A stretch of DNA of 13,900 bases from Dehalococcoidia bacterium (GCA_012270625.1 JAAXHZ010000036.1:1-13900); one strand, 5' to 3'; shown: positions 6,180 through 13,784, counted from the first letter of the stretch. The notes: generated by a model not told the origin, from the letters alone. Numbers and translations: made by a program.

Positions 6180-7475
6180 ATGGCGCGGCCCCTGAATCAT
6201 CGCTGGCCCAGCAGAGCAATAGCTGCAAAGTGGCTGGCGATCACCCTGATCTTGCTCACGTTCATTGGCTTGCGTGGTGACACTATAGCCATGAGTCGCA
6301 CTCAAGAAGTCTCAGCAGTGTACGCCTACGACCTCGTTGGATGGCACCTGGTCAACCTCCACTCCAAGTGGACGCACTGGCTTCGCAGGGTGGTCCCAGG
6401 CTTCAAGGTGACAGACTCCGAGCGTCTGCGAGCGCTTGCTATGTACTTCAAGCTAGGAGAAGAGATAAGGCAGCTTACAGCCAAGATAGGGTCGGCAAGC
6501 GCCGGCGGTGACAGCAATGCATTGGTCGAAAAGCTAGAAGACAGACTCAATCAGGTACGCAACACACGCGCTTCGATCCGTAACGACGTGGAGGAGGCTA
6601 TCGAGTCCGAGATCAGTACAGTGGTCAGGGAGCAGAGACTTGGACTGGTTGGCAAGATGGTGTTTCCTCCCGTTGACGTCAGACTGGAGGAGCCGCCGAT
6701 GGTGCTTGTCACATCGCCGAGGGACAGGATTCAACGCCTCGACGACGTGCTTCTGGAAGCGGACATGACCATACAGGCCCGCGAAAGAATCGAGAAGCGA
6801 ATTGTGAACGAACAGGATCTGTCCGCGCTCGTCCTAGAAATAGGCGGCGTAGCTACCTACCCGGCGTCGGTACACAGCGGCGTAGATTTGAGGAACACGC
6901 TTCGGCTGGCGGCCCACGAGTGGGTACATCACTACCTGTTTCTGAGGCCGCTGGGACGCGACCCGTATCGAAGTGCCGAGCTGATGGCGCTAAACGAGAC
7001 CGTTGCTGGCATCGCGGGCGACGAGATTGGGGATCTGGCCTACTCAGCTATGCAGTCGAGGGCACCGCCATCTCGCAGCACGTCACATGAAGCAGCCCGG
7101 GACTTTCACGCAGCCGATCTTACCGAGCACACCGAGATAGACTTCGGGTCGCTAATGAGAGAGACCAGAGTGACAGTTGGCCGACTCCTGGCCGACGGTG
7201 AGATCGAACGAGCCGAAGCCTACATGGAAGATCAGCGGAAGGCGCTCATGGAAAGCGGTCACCCTATTCGCAAACTCAACCAGGCATACTTTGCTTTCTA
7301 CGGCACCTACGCTCACGGTCCAGCCTCAGTTGATCCGATCGGCCCTCTGGTTCTGCGTCTGAGGGAACTGTCGGCGGATGTAGGCGAGTTTCTCAGTCTC
7401 GCAGGGTCCATCACCAGCTACGAGGATCTGCGGAAGCTACTTAGAGAGATTGAAATATCGGGAGGACAGTCCTGA
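6180..7475 (+). CDS. Membrane-anchored HExxH metallopeptidase, distantly like predicted aminopeptidase COG4324
   Basis: Predicted zinc metallopeptidase of 431 aa; substrate unknown. An N-terminal hydrophobic segment (about residues 18-32, WLAITLILLTFIG) is a signal anchor or signal peptide, placing the rest outside the cytoplasm. A charged coiled-coil-like region follows at about 95-145. The zinc motif is HEWVHH (His246, Glu247, His250) with ALNETVAG supplying Glu273 as the likely third ligand. The HExxH...NE(T/S)xA layout and a C-terminal LNQAYFAFYGTY segment recall the poorly characterised predicted aminopeptidases of COG4324; this is from memory of motif style and is tentative. ATG 6180 has only a distant GAAGGGG (6154-6160), but a stop at 6141 with no intervening start excludes a longer form. 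It follows the unknown gene by 68 nt and probably shares its transcript. Confidence 0.8.
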   Translation: MARPLNHRWPSRAIAAKWLAITLILLTFIGLRGDTIAMSRTQEVSAVYAYDLVGWHLVNLHSKWTHWLRRVVPGFKVTDSERLRALAMYFKLGEEIRQLTAKIGSASAGGDSNALVEKLEDRLNQVRNTRASIRNDVEEAIESEISTVVREQRLGLVGKMVFPPVDVRLEEPPMVLVTSPRDRIQRLDDVLLEADMTIQARERIEKRIVNEQDLSALVLEIGGVATYPASVHSGVDLRNTLRLAAHEWVHHYLFLRPLGRDPYRSAELMALNETVAGIAGDEIGDLAYSAMQSRAPPSRSTSHEAARDFHAADLTEHTEIDFGSLMRETRVTVGRLLADGEIERAEAYMEDQRKALMESGHPIRKLNQAYFAFYGTYAHGPASVDPIGPLVLRLRELSADVGEFLSLAGSITSYEDLRKLLREIEISGGQS

Positions 7476-7494
7476 CCATCCAAGAGAATTGCAG

Positions 7495-7546
7495 TTACGC
7501 AGTTTTCTTCTGGGTACCAGCCTTCTCCAGTATCGCGGCTGCGTAA
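7495..7546. other. Interrupted inverted repeat in the gap before hflK
   Basis: TTACGCAG (7495-7502) and CTGCGTAA (7539-7546) are perfect 8-bp complements separated by 36 nt. Inside lies a small hairpin CTGG-GTA-CCAG (7510-7520). The remaining bases of the 7476-7702 gap show no gene and no strong promoter. It could be a structured leader, a weak terminator for the peptidase gene or a chance repeat; no family of structured RNA is recognised. Confidence 0.3.
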
Positions 7547-7702
7547 ACATCTCGTCCCAGCGGGAACCATATCGGCAGGCAGAGCGTAGTTTTAAGTGAG
7601 CGTCCAGAGAAGTGATGTCCAACCGCACAACGCTATGTGTTACTATATCGTTATCGCTACAAAAGACATCATCTCAGTTTCCACGCGGAGTCGTTCCTTA
7701 GC

Positions 7703-8764
7703 ATGTATCGGCCAGAAGAACCTGAAGTAAACTTCGACCAGATCCTCGAGCGAATCAGGGGATTCTTTGGCCGATTCAGCATGGGCGGAATTGGCGGCGG
7801 TGGCGGTGTGTGGGCGTTGATTGTCCTCGCTCTGTTCGGGGTCGGTGCGCTCGTGTGGGTCGGAAGCGGCTTCTTCACCGTACAGCCTGGGGAACAGGCC
7901 GCTCTCCGCAGACTAGGAACTTTCGACAACATCCAAGGTCCTGGCCTCCACTGGTGGTGGCCTTCCCCGATAGGGGCGAGGGACATTGTAAAAGTGGACG
8001 ACATCCGCAAGCTCGAAGTTGGGGTCAGAGGCGGCACGCCGGCCCTCGACGAGTCGCTCATGATCACCGGGGACCCTGACGAGGCAGGTCAGCCCGGAGA
8101 GGCGCCGAACATCGTCGATGTGCAGCTTCTCGTTCAGTACGACATCAAGGACCTCCAGAAATTCCTATATCGCGCGGTTGATCCGGCCGGTCAGACTATC
8201 AAGGACGCGACCGAGAGCTCACTACGGCAAGTAGTCGGCAGCAGGCCAATCGACGATCCGCTGACCGACAAGAAGGAAGACACACAGGCAGATACCAAAC
8301 TGCTTCTCCAGCGACTGCTCGACGAGTACGAGACCGGCATAAACGTCCGTGAAGTCAAGCTGCTCAACGTGTTCGCTCCAGAGCAGGTGAAGGACGCTTT
8401 CGACGACGTGGTACGCGCCAAGGAGGACAAGGCGCGGATCATCAACCTCGCCGACGCCTACAGGGAATCGGTTCTGCCAAATGCCAGGGGTGAGGCCGCG
8501 CGGCTCAAAGAGGCCGCCGAAGCGTACAAGCAGGAGCGAATCGCGATTGCGCAGGGTCAGTCACAGCGGTTCCTCTCGATCCTGTCCGAGTACGAGTTGG
8601 CCCCGAAAGTCACGCGACAGCGCCTGTTCCTCGAGGCGATGGAAGACATCCTTCCCGGCATAAGAAAGTACATCATAGACGACGATACGGGCGGAGGCCT
8701 GCTGGAACTCATAGATCTAACCGGCGGCAGCGAACTCCCCACCACGCTCGGCAGGAACCAGTAG
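7703..8764 (+). CDS. hflK: SPFH/band-7 protein HflK
   Basis: HflK and HflC form a membrane-anchored SPFH cage that in Escherichia coli surrounds the FtsH protease and modulates degradation of membrane proteins. The 353-aa product has a charged N-terminus, a Gly-rich stretch (MGGIGGGGG), one membrane segment at about residues 36-58, then the SPFH domain starting FFTVQPGEQAALRRLGTF with GLHWWWPSPIG. The helical C-terminal half carries AYRESVLPNARGEAARLKE and APKVTRQRLFLEAMEDILP, the pattern of E. coli HflK. ATG 7703 (GGAG at 7687-7690) gives the usual N-terminus; an in-frame GTG at 7637 would add 22 residues rich in Arg, His and Tyr with no ribosome-binding site. hflC starts 12 nt after the stop. 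No ftsH gene is nearby. Confidence 0.92.
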   Translation: MYRPEEPEVNFDQILERIRGFFGRFSMGGIGGGGGVWALIVLALFGVGALVWVGSGFFTVQPGEQAALRRLGTFDNIQGPGLHWWWPSPIGARDIVKVDDIRKLEVGVRGGTPALDESLMITGDPDEAGQPGEAPNIVDVQLLVQYDIKDLQKFLYRAVDPAGQTIKDATESSLRQVVGSRPIDDPLTDKKEDTQADTKLLLQRLLDEYETGINVREVKLLNVFAPEQVKDAFDDVVRAKEDKARIINLADAYRESVLPNARGEAARLKEAAEAYKQERIAIAQGQSQRFLSILSEYELAPKVTRQRLFLEAMEDILPGIRKYIIDDDTGGGLLELIDLTGGSELPTTLGRNQ

Positions 8765-8776
8765 GGACACTATTCG

Positions 8777-9664
8777 ATGAAATTCCTGGCGCTAGCTCTA
8801 ATCATAGTGGCGGCTGTGGCGGCGATAGTCGGACCGCAGCTGTTCTTCGTAGTGGACGAAAAGCAGCTGGCCATCGTTACCCGATTCGGCCAGGTGCAGC
8901 AGTCGATAAAGACTCCAGGTCTCTATACCAAGACTCCCTTCATCGATACCACAACGTACTTCGATAAGCGACTGCTAAGCTTCGACGCGCCACCTGAGTC
9001 GCTGCTTACCAAAGACAAGAAACGGCTCATCATCGACGTGTACGCGAGGGGCCGAATAGTGGACCCAGTGTTGTTCAGGGAGACCGTCCAGACGGAGAGT
9101 CAGGGGAAGGCGCGCGCGGTGGACATCATCGCATCGGAGCTAAGGCGCGAGATTGCCAGTGACAATCAGGCTGAGATAATCACGACCAAGCGTGAAGACA
9201 TAATGAACCGCGTCCGGGAGATCGTAACCCCCAAGCTCAAAGAGTTCGGGATCAACATCATAGACGTCAGGATCAAACGTGCTGACTTCCCTCCCGAGAT
9301 CGCAGAATCGGTCTATGCCAGAATGCAGTCCGAGCGAAAGCGAAAGGCGGACAAGGAGCGCGCCGAGGGCCAGGAGATTGATGCGGAAGTCCGCGCCGAG
9401 GTGGACCGTGAGGCTGCGATCATAAAGGCTACCGCACAGAAAGAGGCCGATATTACGCGCGGCGAGGGTGAGGCTGAAGCCATTAAGATATTTGCAGACG
9501 CAATTGGGGCCGATCCCGAGTTTTACGCTTTCCAAAGATCACTCGAAGCCTATCGCAAGATATTCGAGGCGAACTCGACCGTCGTGCTCCCCGCGGACAG
9601 TGATCTGTTCGAGTTTCTCCAGTCTCAGGACGGACTCAACGAGCGCTTCAATACGACGCCCTGA
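8777..9664 (+). CDS. hflC: SPFH/band-7 protein HflC
   Basis: Partner of HflK in the FtsH-regulating membrane complex. The 295-aa protein opens with a single membrane segment (about residues 3-25), followed by the SPFH domain beginning VDEKQLAIVTRFGQVQQSI and containing PGLYTKTPFID. The family-typical helical stalk includes ADFPPEIAESVYARMQSER and a long charged Ala/Glu coiled coil with GEGEAEAIKIFADA, and ends with DSDLFEFLQ, as in E. coli HflC (YFRTL/LSPDSDFFRYM type ending). Start ATG 8777 follows AGGGA (8763-8767), which overlaps the hflK stop, so the two are co-transcribed. ybeY follows after a 120-nt gap. Confidence 0.94.
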   Translation: MKFLALALIIVAAVAAIVGPQLFFVVDEKQLAIVTRFGQVQQSIKTPGLYTKTPFIDTTTYFDKRLLSFDAPPESLLTKDKKRLIIDVYARGRIVDPVLFRETVQTESQGKARAVDIIASELRREIASDNQAEIITTKREDIMNRVREIVTPKLKEFGINIIDVRIKRADFPPEIAESVYARMQSERKRKADKERAEGQEIDAEVRAEVDREAAIIKATAQKEADITRGEGEAEAIKIFADAIGADPEFYAFQRSLEAYRKIFEANSTVVLPADSDLFEFLQSQDGLNERFNTTP

Positions 9665-9784
9665 CCGGGACTCCGACGTGTGTACAGGATAGTCTCTGAC
9701 AGTGCCACAGTCTCTTTGGCTGCGTCTGAAATAGATACGGCGCGCCTTAGTGATGCGAAGACGGTGAGACGAGTCCCCCCGGTC

Positions 9785-10291
9785 ATGCCCAACGTCCGAG
9801 TCAAAGTGTTCGACGAGTTCATTGAGTGCGTTGACCCAAACTGGCTGACAGCAGTGGCGGAGACCGCGTTCGCTGTCGAGGGGTCTGAGACAGAAGGGCT
9901 AACGACCGTGGTGATCGCGAACGATCAGACGGTGTCCGAGCTCAATGCCGAGTATCGCGGGCTCGATACCACGACGGACGTGCTGTCGTTCTCAAACGTT
10001 CATTCCGGGACATACTACGGCGCTGACACTAGGGATATCGACGAGTTCCACTTCGTGCTTCCCCCATGCCATCAACCGGAGGTCGGTGAGGTAATTATCT
10101 CGCTTCAGCAGGCCGAACGACAGGCCATAGAAGCCGGGCATACGCTTGGAAACGAGGTCGCCGCACTGGTTGCCCACGGGATATTTCATCTGCTAGGTTA
10201 CGATCACGAAGACGAGTCCGACGCCGTCGTTATGCAGGCGATAGAGGTCGAGGCAAGGGAGGAGATGCGGCGAACGGGGCTTGTGGAGTAA
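9785..10291 (+). CDS. ybeY: Endoribonuclease YbeY (16S rRNA 3'-end maturation)
   Basis: YbeY is a zinc-dependent RNase needed for 16S rRNA 3'-end processing and ribosome quality control. The signature HGIFHLLGYDH (His131, His135, His141) gives all three zinc ligands, and the upstream TDVLSF motif is intact. With ATG 9785 the product is 168 aa, beginning MPNVRVKVFDEF at the usual first strand. An in-frame GTG at 9680 would add 35 residues unlike the family; neither start has a strong ribosome-binding site, so the start is uncertain. Between TDVLSF and the normally GD(I/L)VI strand (here GEVII) there are 31 residues against about 13 in E. coli, an insertion of roughly 18 residues rich in Tyr, Asp and His. 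Canonical Asp of that GD motif is Glu here. Confidence 0.93.
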   Translation: MPNVRVKVFDEFIECVDPNWLTAVAETAFAVEGSETEGLTTVVIANDQTVSELNAEYRGLDTTTDVLSFSNVHSGTYYGADTRDIDEFHFVLPPCHQPEVGEVIISLQQAERQAIEAGHTLGNEVAALVAHGIFHLLGYDHEDESDAVVMQAIEVEAREEMRRTGLVE

Positions 10292-10327
10292 TATCGAGCC
10301 CACCCTATCCCCTACTTTGGATTGCCG

Positions 10328-10369
10328 AGTGGCGAGCCACTTCTTGGGTTCCCGCTTTCGCGGGAATGA
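10328..10369. repeat. Two adjacent hairpins, the second dRS3/REP-like (TTCCCGC-TTTC-GCGGGAA)
   Basis: AGTGGC-GA-GCCACT (10328-10341) is followed by TTCCCGC-TTTC-GCGGGAA (10349-10366) and TGAC. The second hairpin is a perfect 7-bp stem and resembles the widespread mobile-type intergenic repeats with ATTCCC...GGGAAT arms (the Neisseria dRS3 pattern and similar elements in many phyla). It lies between ybeY and dnaX. No T-tract follows, so termination is uncertain. Only one copy is in the window, so repeat status comes from general knowledge. Confidence 0.55.
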
Positions 10370-10419
10370 CAGGCGGGCGAACTGGCCAAGTTATTTTCAT
10401 AGTAAGAGACCCCCCTATT

Positions 10420-12048
10420 ATGGCGGAAGTGCTCTACAGAAAGTGGCGTCCGCGTGCCCTGGATGAAGTCGTAGGGCAGGATACCGTCACCAATACGCTC
10501 AAGAACGCCGTTTCCAGCGGTCGTCTCACTCACGCTTATCTGTTCTGTGGTCCTCGCGGCACAGGGAAGACAAGCACCGCGCGGATATTGGCCAAGGCTG
10601 TCAACTGCCTAAGCCCAGAGAACGGAGAGCCGGACAACACCTGCGACAACTGCCTGGCGATCATCGAGGGCCGCGCGCTCGATCTGATAGAGATCGACGC
10701 GGCCAGCAATCGCGGGATAGACGACATCCGCGACTTGAGCGACAAGATCGGCTTCGCGCCCACCCAGTCGCAATACAAGGTGTACATCGTGGACGAGGTA
10801 CACATGCTGACGGATGCTGCGTTCAACGCGCTGCTCAAGACGCTCGAAGAGCCGCCCGGACACGCCATCTTCATACTCGCCACGACCGAAGTCCACAAGG
10901 TCCCACTCACAATCGTCTCCAGGTGCCAGCGGTACGACTTTCGCCGAATTACAATCGACGCGATTCACCAGAAGCTGGCGCAGCTGAGTGTCGCCGAGGG
11001 TGTGGAGGCGGAAGGAGACGCGCTCGATCTGATAGCGCGACACTCGACCGGAAGCCTGAGAGACGCCGAGAACCTGCTGGAGCAGGCAGTAGTCTCGTAC
11101 GGGTCGCCATTGAATGGCGACCAAGTAAGGGACATGTTGGAGCTTACAGGGGACGAGGACGCGCTCGATCTGTGCGAGATGGTGGTCGGACGCAAAGTGT
11201 CCGAAGGTCTCGGTCTAATCGGACGGATCGCCGATCAGGGATCCGACCTCGGACAGCTACAGCGCTCCCTTACGGAGTTCCTACGAGCGGTCATGCTGAT
11301 AACCTCCGGGGCGGGAGATTCGTCCCAGTTCTCGGACGCTACCGCCGAGCGGCTAGCCAAGATCGCCGCGGGAGCCGACCAAAGCCAGGTGCTGCGCTCG
11401 CTGAGAGCTTTCGCCGAGGCGGACATGAGGCAGGATGTGTCATCGCCGCTGCCGTTGGAGCTGGCGCTCGCTGAGTCCAGCCTCGAACCTGTTGCCGAGC
11501 CCGCTCCACCACCTCCCGCTAGGCAGCCAACCAGAAGGCCTGCGCCCAGGGTCGCCGACTCTGGCACGAGGTCGCCAGCACCCCACGCCCAGCAGCGCCG
11601 GCCACCGCCAGCCCCGAGCGCGGCACAGGGTACGACGCCTGCGCGGAATACGGGTCAGCCTCTTCCAGACAAGCCAGATGAGCGTCTAGCCGCCGTGTGG
11701 CCCGATCTGTTAAGGGCGCTCAGAAACACCGGTTCGCGATTCAAGCTGGGGCCGTTGCTACGCAGCGCGCGAGAGTATAATCTTGAAGACAACCGGATTG
11801 TCGTCAGGTTTGCCCACAGCTCGCACATAGAGCGGGCTGAGGAGGAGGTTGGCAACCCTTCAGTCAGACGAGAGCTGAAACAGGCCATCGAACAGACGAT
11901 GGGCCGCGAGCTCGATATCTCAATCGAACTCGCGTCAGGAAGCGAGAGAGCGTCCAAGAGACAGACTGATCAGAGTCATCTAGTCCGCGCGGCCCAAGCA
12001 ATGGGTGCGAGGCTAGTGGAGACGATCGAGGAGGACACACCTCAATGA
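10420..12048 (+). CDS. dnaX: DNA polymerase III subunit gamma/tau
   Basis: ATPase core of the clamp loader, which places the beta clamp on DNA. The 542-aa product shows the N-terminal MAEVLYRKWRP and VVGQDTV, Walker A GPRGTGKTST (residues 44-53), Walker B/DExx VDEVHMLTDAAFNALL (Asp125), sensor 1 FILATTEVHKVP, SRCQRYDF, and sensor 2 STGSLRDAENLLEQ. A Pro/Ala/Arg-rich linker (about 360-420) leads to a C-terminal tau-like domain. The zinc module has C63, C75 and C78 but Asp72 where the second Cys normally is. ATG 10420 matches the usual N-terminus; an in-frame ATG at 10366 lies within the upstream hairpin repeat and is unlikely to be used. No obvious slippery A-tract was seen for frameshifting. 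The end overlaps ybaB by 4 nt (ATGA). Confidence 0.95.
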   Translation: MAEVLYRKWRPRALDEVVGQDTVTNTLKNAVSSGRLTHAYLFCGPRGTGKTSTARILAKAVNCLSPENGEPDNTCDNCLAIIEGRALDLIEIDAASNRGIDDIRDLSDKIGFAPTQSQYKVYIVDEVHMLTDAAFNALLKTLEEPPGHAIFILATTEVHKVPLTIVSRCQRYDFRRITIDAIHQKLAQLSVAEGVEAEGDALDLIARHSTGSLRDAENLLEQAVVSYGSPLNGDQVRDMLELTGDEDALDLCEMVVGRKVSEGLGLIGRIADQGSDLGQLQRSLTEFLRAVMLITSGAGDSSQFSDATAERLAKIAAGADQSQVLRSLRAFAEADMRQDVSSPLPLELALAESSLEPVAEPAPPPPARQPTRRPAPRVADSGTRSPAPHAQQRRPPPAPSAAQGTTPARNTGQPLPDKPDERLAAVWPDLLRALRNTGSRFKLGPLLRSAREYNLEDNRIVVRFAHSSHIERAEEEVGNPSVRRELKQAIEQTMGRELDISIELASGSERASKRQTDQSHLVRAAQAMGARLVETIEEDTPQ

Positions 12049-12350
12049 ACCGCCGAATGCTGCGTCAAGCTCAGCAGCTACAGAGAAGAATGGCGCAGCT
12101 CCAGGAAGAGCTCGAGAGCGCCACAGTCGAAGCTACCGCAGGAGGCGGTGTCGTCACCGTAGTAGTCACAGGTAAGCTGACGCTGGAGTCAATTGAAATC
12201 GACCCTGAAGTCGTGTCCCCTGATGACGTAGATATACTGCAAGACCTGATAATCGCTGCGGTGAACGAAGGGCTTTCAAACGCGCAGGAGATGGTTAGCT
12301 CCAGGATGGGAGAGCTGACCGGCGGTCTAAACATCCCGGGTCTTACGTAA
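12045..12350 (+). CDS. ybaB: YbaB/EbfC family nucleoid-associated DNA-binding protein
   Basis: A small dimeric DNA-binding protein that coats the nucleoid and is almost always encoded between dnaX and recR. The 101-aa product has the family layout: an N-terminal helix rich in Gln, Met and Leu (MLRQAQQLQRRMAQLQEELE), a beta-hairpin (VEATAGGGVVTVVVTGKLTL with the expected ESIEIDP), and a C-terminal helix (DLIIAAVNEGLSNAQ) ending in GGLNIPG. The ATG overlaps the dnaX stop in ATGA, with GAGGAGG at 12028-12034, so translation is coupled to dnaX. Confidence 0.95.
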   Translation: MNRRMLRQAQQLQRRMAQLQEELESATVEATAGGGVVTVVVTGKLTLESIEIDPEVVSPDDVDILQDLIIAAVNEGLSNAQEMVSSRMGELTGGLNIPGLT

Positions 12351-12351
12351 G

Positions 12352-12963
12352 ATGACGAGCCCGGCCGTCTATACCGTCGCGCCAATCGCGAGGCTGATCG
12401 AGGAGTTCAGCAAGCTGCCCGGAATCGGGCCAAAATCAGCACAGCGGCTGGCGTTCTACCTGATCAGGATGCCGGAGCAGCACGCCCATGACCTGGCAGC
12501 GGCGATCATCGGGGTCAAGGACGCCGTCGCCATGTGCTCGCGCTGCTTTAACCTCACCGAGGACGACCCCTGCGACATCTGCTCGGACCCTAGACGCGAT
12601 CCACAGAGGATATGCGTTGTCGAGGAGGCGCTTGACGTGCTTGCGCTGGAGCGCACACATTCGTACCGAGGCCTGTACCACGTGCTGCACGGCGCGATCT
12701 CGCCTATGAACGGCATCGGTCCCGATGATTTGAGGATACAGCCGCTGCTCAAGCGTCTGTCCAATGAGCCGGTGCAAGAGATCATACTCGCGACCAATCC
12801 CAACGTTGAGGGAGATGCCACCGCTATGTACATCCATGGCCTTATCTCCCCGTTGGGAGTGCCGATTACCCGACCGGCGCGGGGTCTTCCGGTCGGCGGC
12901 GACCTGGAGTACGCCGACGAGTCCACGCTAGGCCGCGCGATCGAGGGCAGACAGGTCTTCTGA
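12352..12963 (+). CDS. recR: Recombination mediator protein RecR
   Basis: RecR acts with RecO (and RecF) to load RecA on SSB-coated single-stranded DNA at gaps. The 203-aa product has usual length. In order: the helix-hairpin-helix LPGIGPKSAQRLAFYLI, a four-Cys zinc finger (C62, C65, C74, C77), and a Toprim domain beginning ICVVEEALDVLALERT, with HGAISPMNGIGPDDLRI, ATNPNVEGDATAMYI and the C-terminal ARGLPVGGDLEYADESTL. The ATG follows the ybaB stop by one base, so coupling is expected. recO begins 5 nt after its stop, placing both RecOR partners in one operon. Confidence 0.97.
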   Translation: MTSPAVYTVAPIARLIEEFSKLPGIGPKSAQRLAFYLIRMPEQHAHDLAAAIIGVKDAVAMCSRCFNLTEDDPCDICSDPRRDPQRICVVEEALDVLALERTHSYRGLYHVLHGAISPMNGIGPDDLRIQPLLKRLSNEPVQEIILATNPNVEGDATAMYIHGLISPLGVPITRPARGLPVGGDLEYADESTLGRAIEGRQVF

Positions 12964-12968
12964 CCGGC

Positions 12969-13739
12969 ATGAGCCGAGCGAGGTCCCGAACGTACAAGAC
13001 AAGCGGTGTGGTGCTGCGACAGTACCCTTTGGGGGAAGCCGACCGTATCGTATCGATTCTCACGCCGGACCTGGGCAAGGTCAGGGTGGTTGCCAAGGGC
13101 GTTCGCAGGCCAAATGGGCGTCTGCGAGGTCATCTGGATCTCACCAACGTCGTTGACTTCGCCGCCGCGTACGGACGGAATCTCGACGTCATCACCGAGG
13201 CCATGCTGTGCGACGATCATCCAGGCTCTCGCAAAGACCTGATCCGTCTGTCTCATGCGATATATGTCTGTGAAGTTGCCGACATGTTCTCAGAGGAGCG
13301 ATCTCCAAGCCGCGCACTCTACGCGCTGGTGACAGAGACGCTCGAAGCGCTGGGAGAGGTCTGCGACCCCTGGCTTGTGGGAAGATGGTACGAGCAGCGT
13401 GTACTCGACATTACCGGGTTCCGGCCCCAGCTCGAACACTGTGTTGAGTGCGACGCGACCCTGGAGCCGGGTGACCACGTTCTCGATCTCGGAGCAGGCG
13501 GAGTATTGTGTCCGAGCTGCAGGACTCTAGGCGTGGGCCAAAAGGTGCAGGTGTCCCAGTCGGCGATGCGTGTCCTTCGACACTTCCAGCGTGCTACGAC
13601 CGTCGCGGGAGTCGGAGAACCGACGCTCAGCGACAGCACACGTAACGAAGTAGAGCGCATAGCCTCGCGCTACATCAGGTCGATCATCGAGCGCGACATT
13701 CGGAGCGCGGAGTTCACACGCCATGCAGGTTCGGTCTGA
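12969..13739 (+). CDS. recO: DNA repair protein RecO
   Basis: RecO binds single-stranded DNA, SSB and RecR, and promotes RecA loading and strand annealing. The 256-aa product opens with the OB-fold (YKTSGVVLRQYPLGEADRIV, ILTPDLGKVRVVAKGVRRP), followed by an all-helical domain. A four-Cys zinc site is present: C158-x2-C161 and C181-x2-C184, as in many Gram-positive and Thermus-type RecO. The ATG is 5 nt past the recR stop with no clear ribosome-binding site, suggesting translational coupling. It is the last gene of the dnaX-ybaB-recR-recO run. A 7-bp inverted repeat covers its stop codon. Confidence 0.94.
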   Translation: MSRARSRTYKTSGVVLRQYPLGEADRIVSILTPDLGKVRVVAKGVRRPNGRLRGHLDLTNVVDFAAAYGRNLDVITEAMLCDDHPGSRKDLIRLSHAIYVCEVADMFSEERSPSRALYALVTETLEALGEVCDPWLVGRWYEQRVLDITGFRPQLEHCVECDATLEPGDHVLDLGAGGVLCPSCRTLGVGQKVQVSQSAMRVLRHFQRATTVAGVGEPTLSDSTRNEVERIASRYIRSIIERDIRSAEFTRHAGSV

Positions 13740-13746
13740 ACCGAAC
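13729..13746. terminator. Inverted repeat over the recO stop codon, possible weak terminator
   Basis: GTTCGGT (13729-13735), loop CTGA, ACCGAAC (13740-13746) form a perfect 7-bp stem that includes the end of recO; the TGA stop lies across the loop. The bases that follow (TGGGCATG) are not T-rich, so this is not a standard intrinsic terminator, but it is the only hairpin between recO and the tRNA gene and may protect or end the operon transcript. Confidence 0.3.
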
Positions 13747-13754
13747 TGGGCATG

Positions 13755-13784
13755 TTGACACGGAGCGCTGACCCCTGTCAGAAT
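13755..13784 (+). promoter_or_regulatory. Candidate promoter for tRNA-Arg
   Basis: A perfect -35 consensus TTGACA (13755-13760) is followed after 18 bp by CAGAAT (13779-13784), four of six matches to the -10. Transcription would start near 13791, about 40 nt before the mature 5' end of the tRNA. Confidence 0.45.

Noticed and set aside
10609..11124. Minus-strand open frame opposite dnaX (171 codons)
   Set aside because: It lies wholly within the dnaX ATPase domain, and its composition is that of a G+C-rich shadow frame.
10420..12048. Programmed frameshift in dnaX making separate gamma and tau
   Set aside because: No A-rich slippery heptamer with a downstream hairpin was seen. The reading frame simply runs through to a tau-like C-terminus.
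12456..13256. Long minus-strand open frame opposite recR and recO (266 codons)
   Set aside because: Both strands here are open, but the plus strand encodes textbook RecR and RecO with all motifs. The antisense product is Ser/Arg/Pro-rich with no family character.
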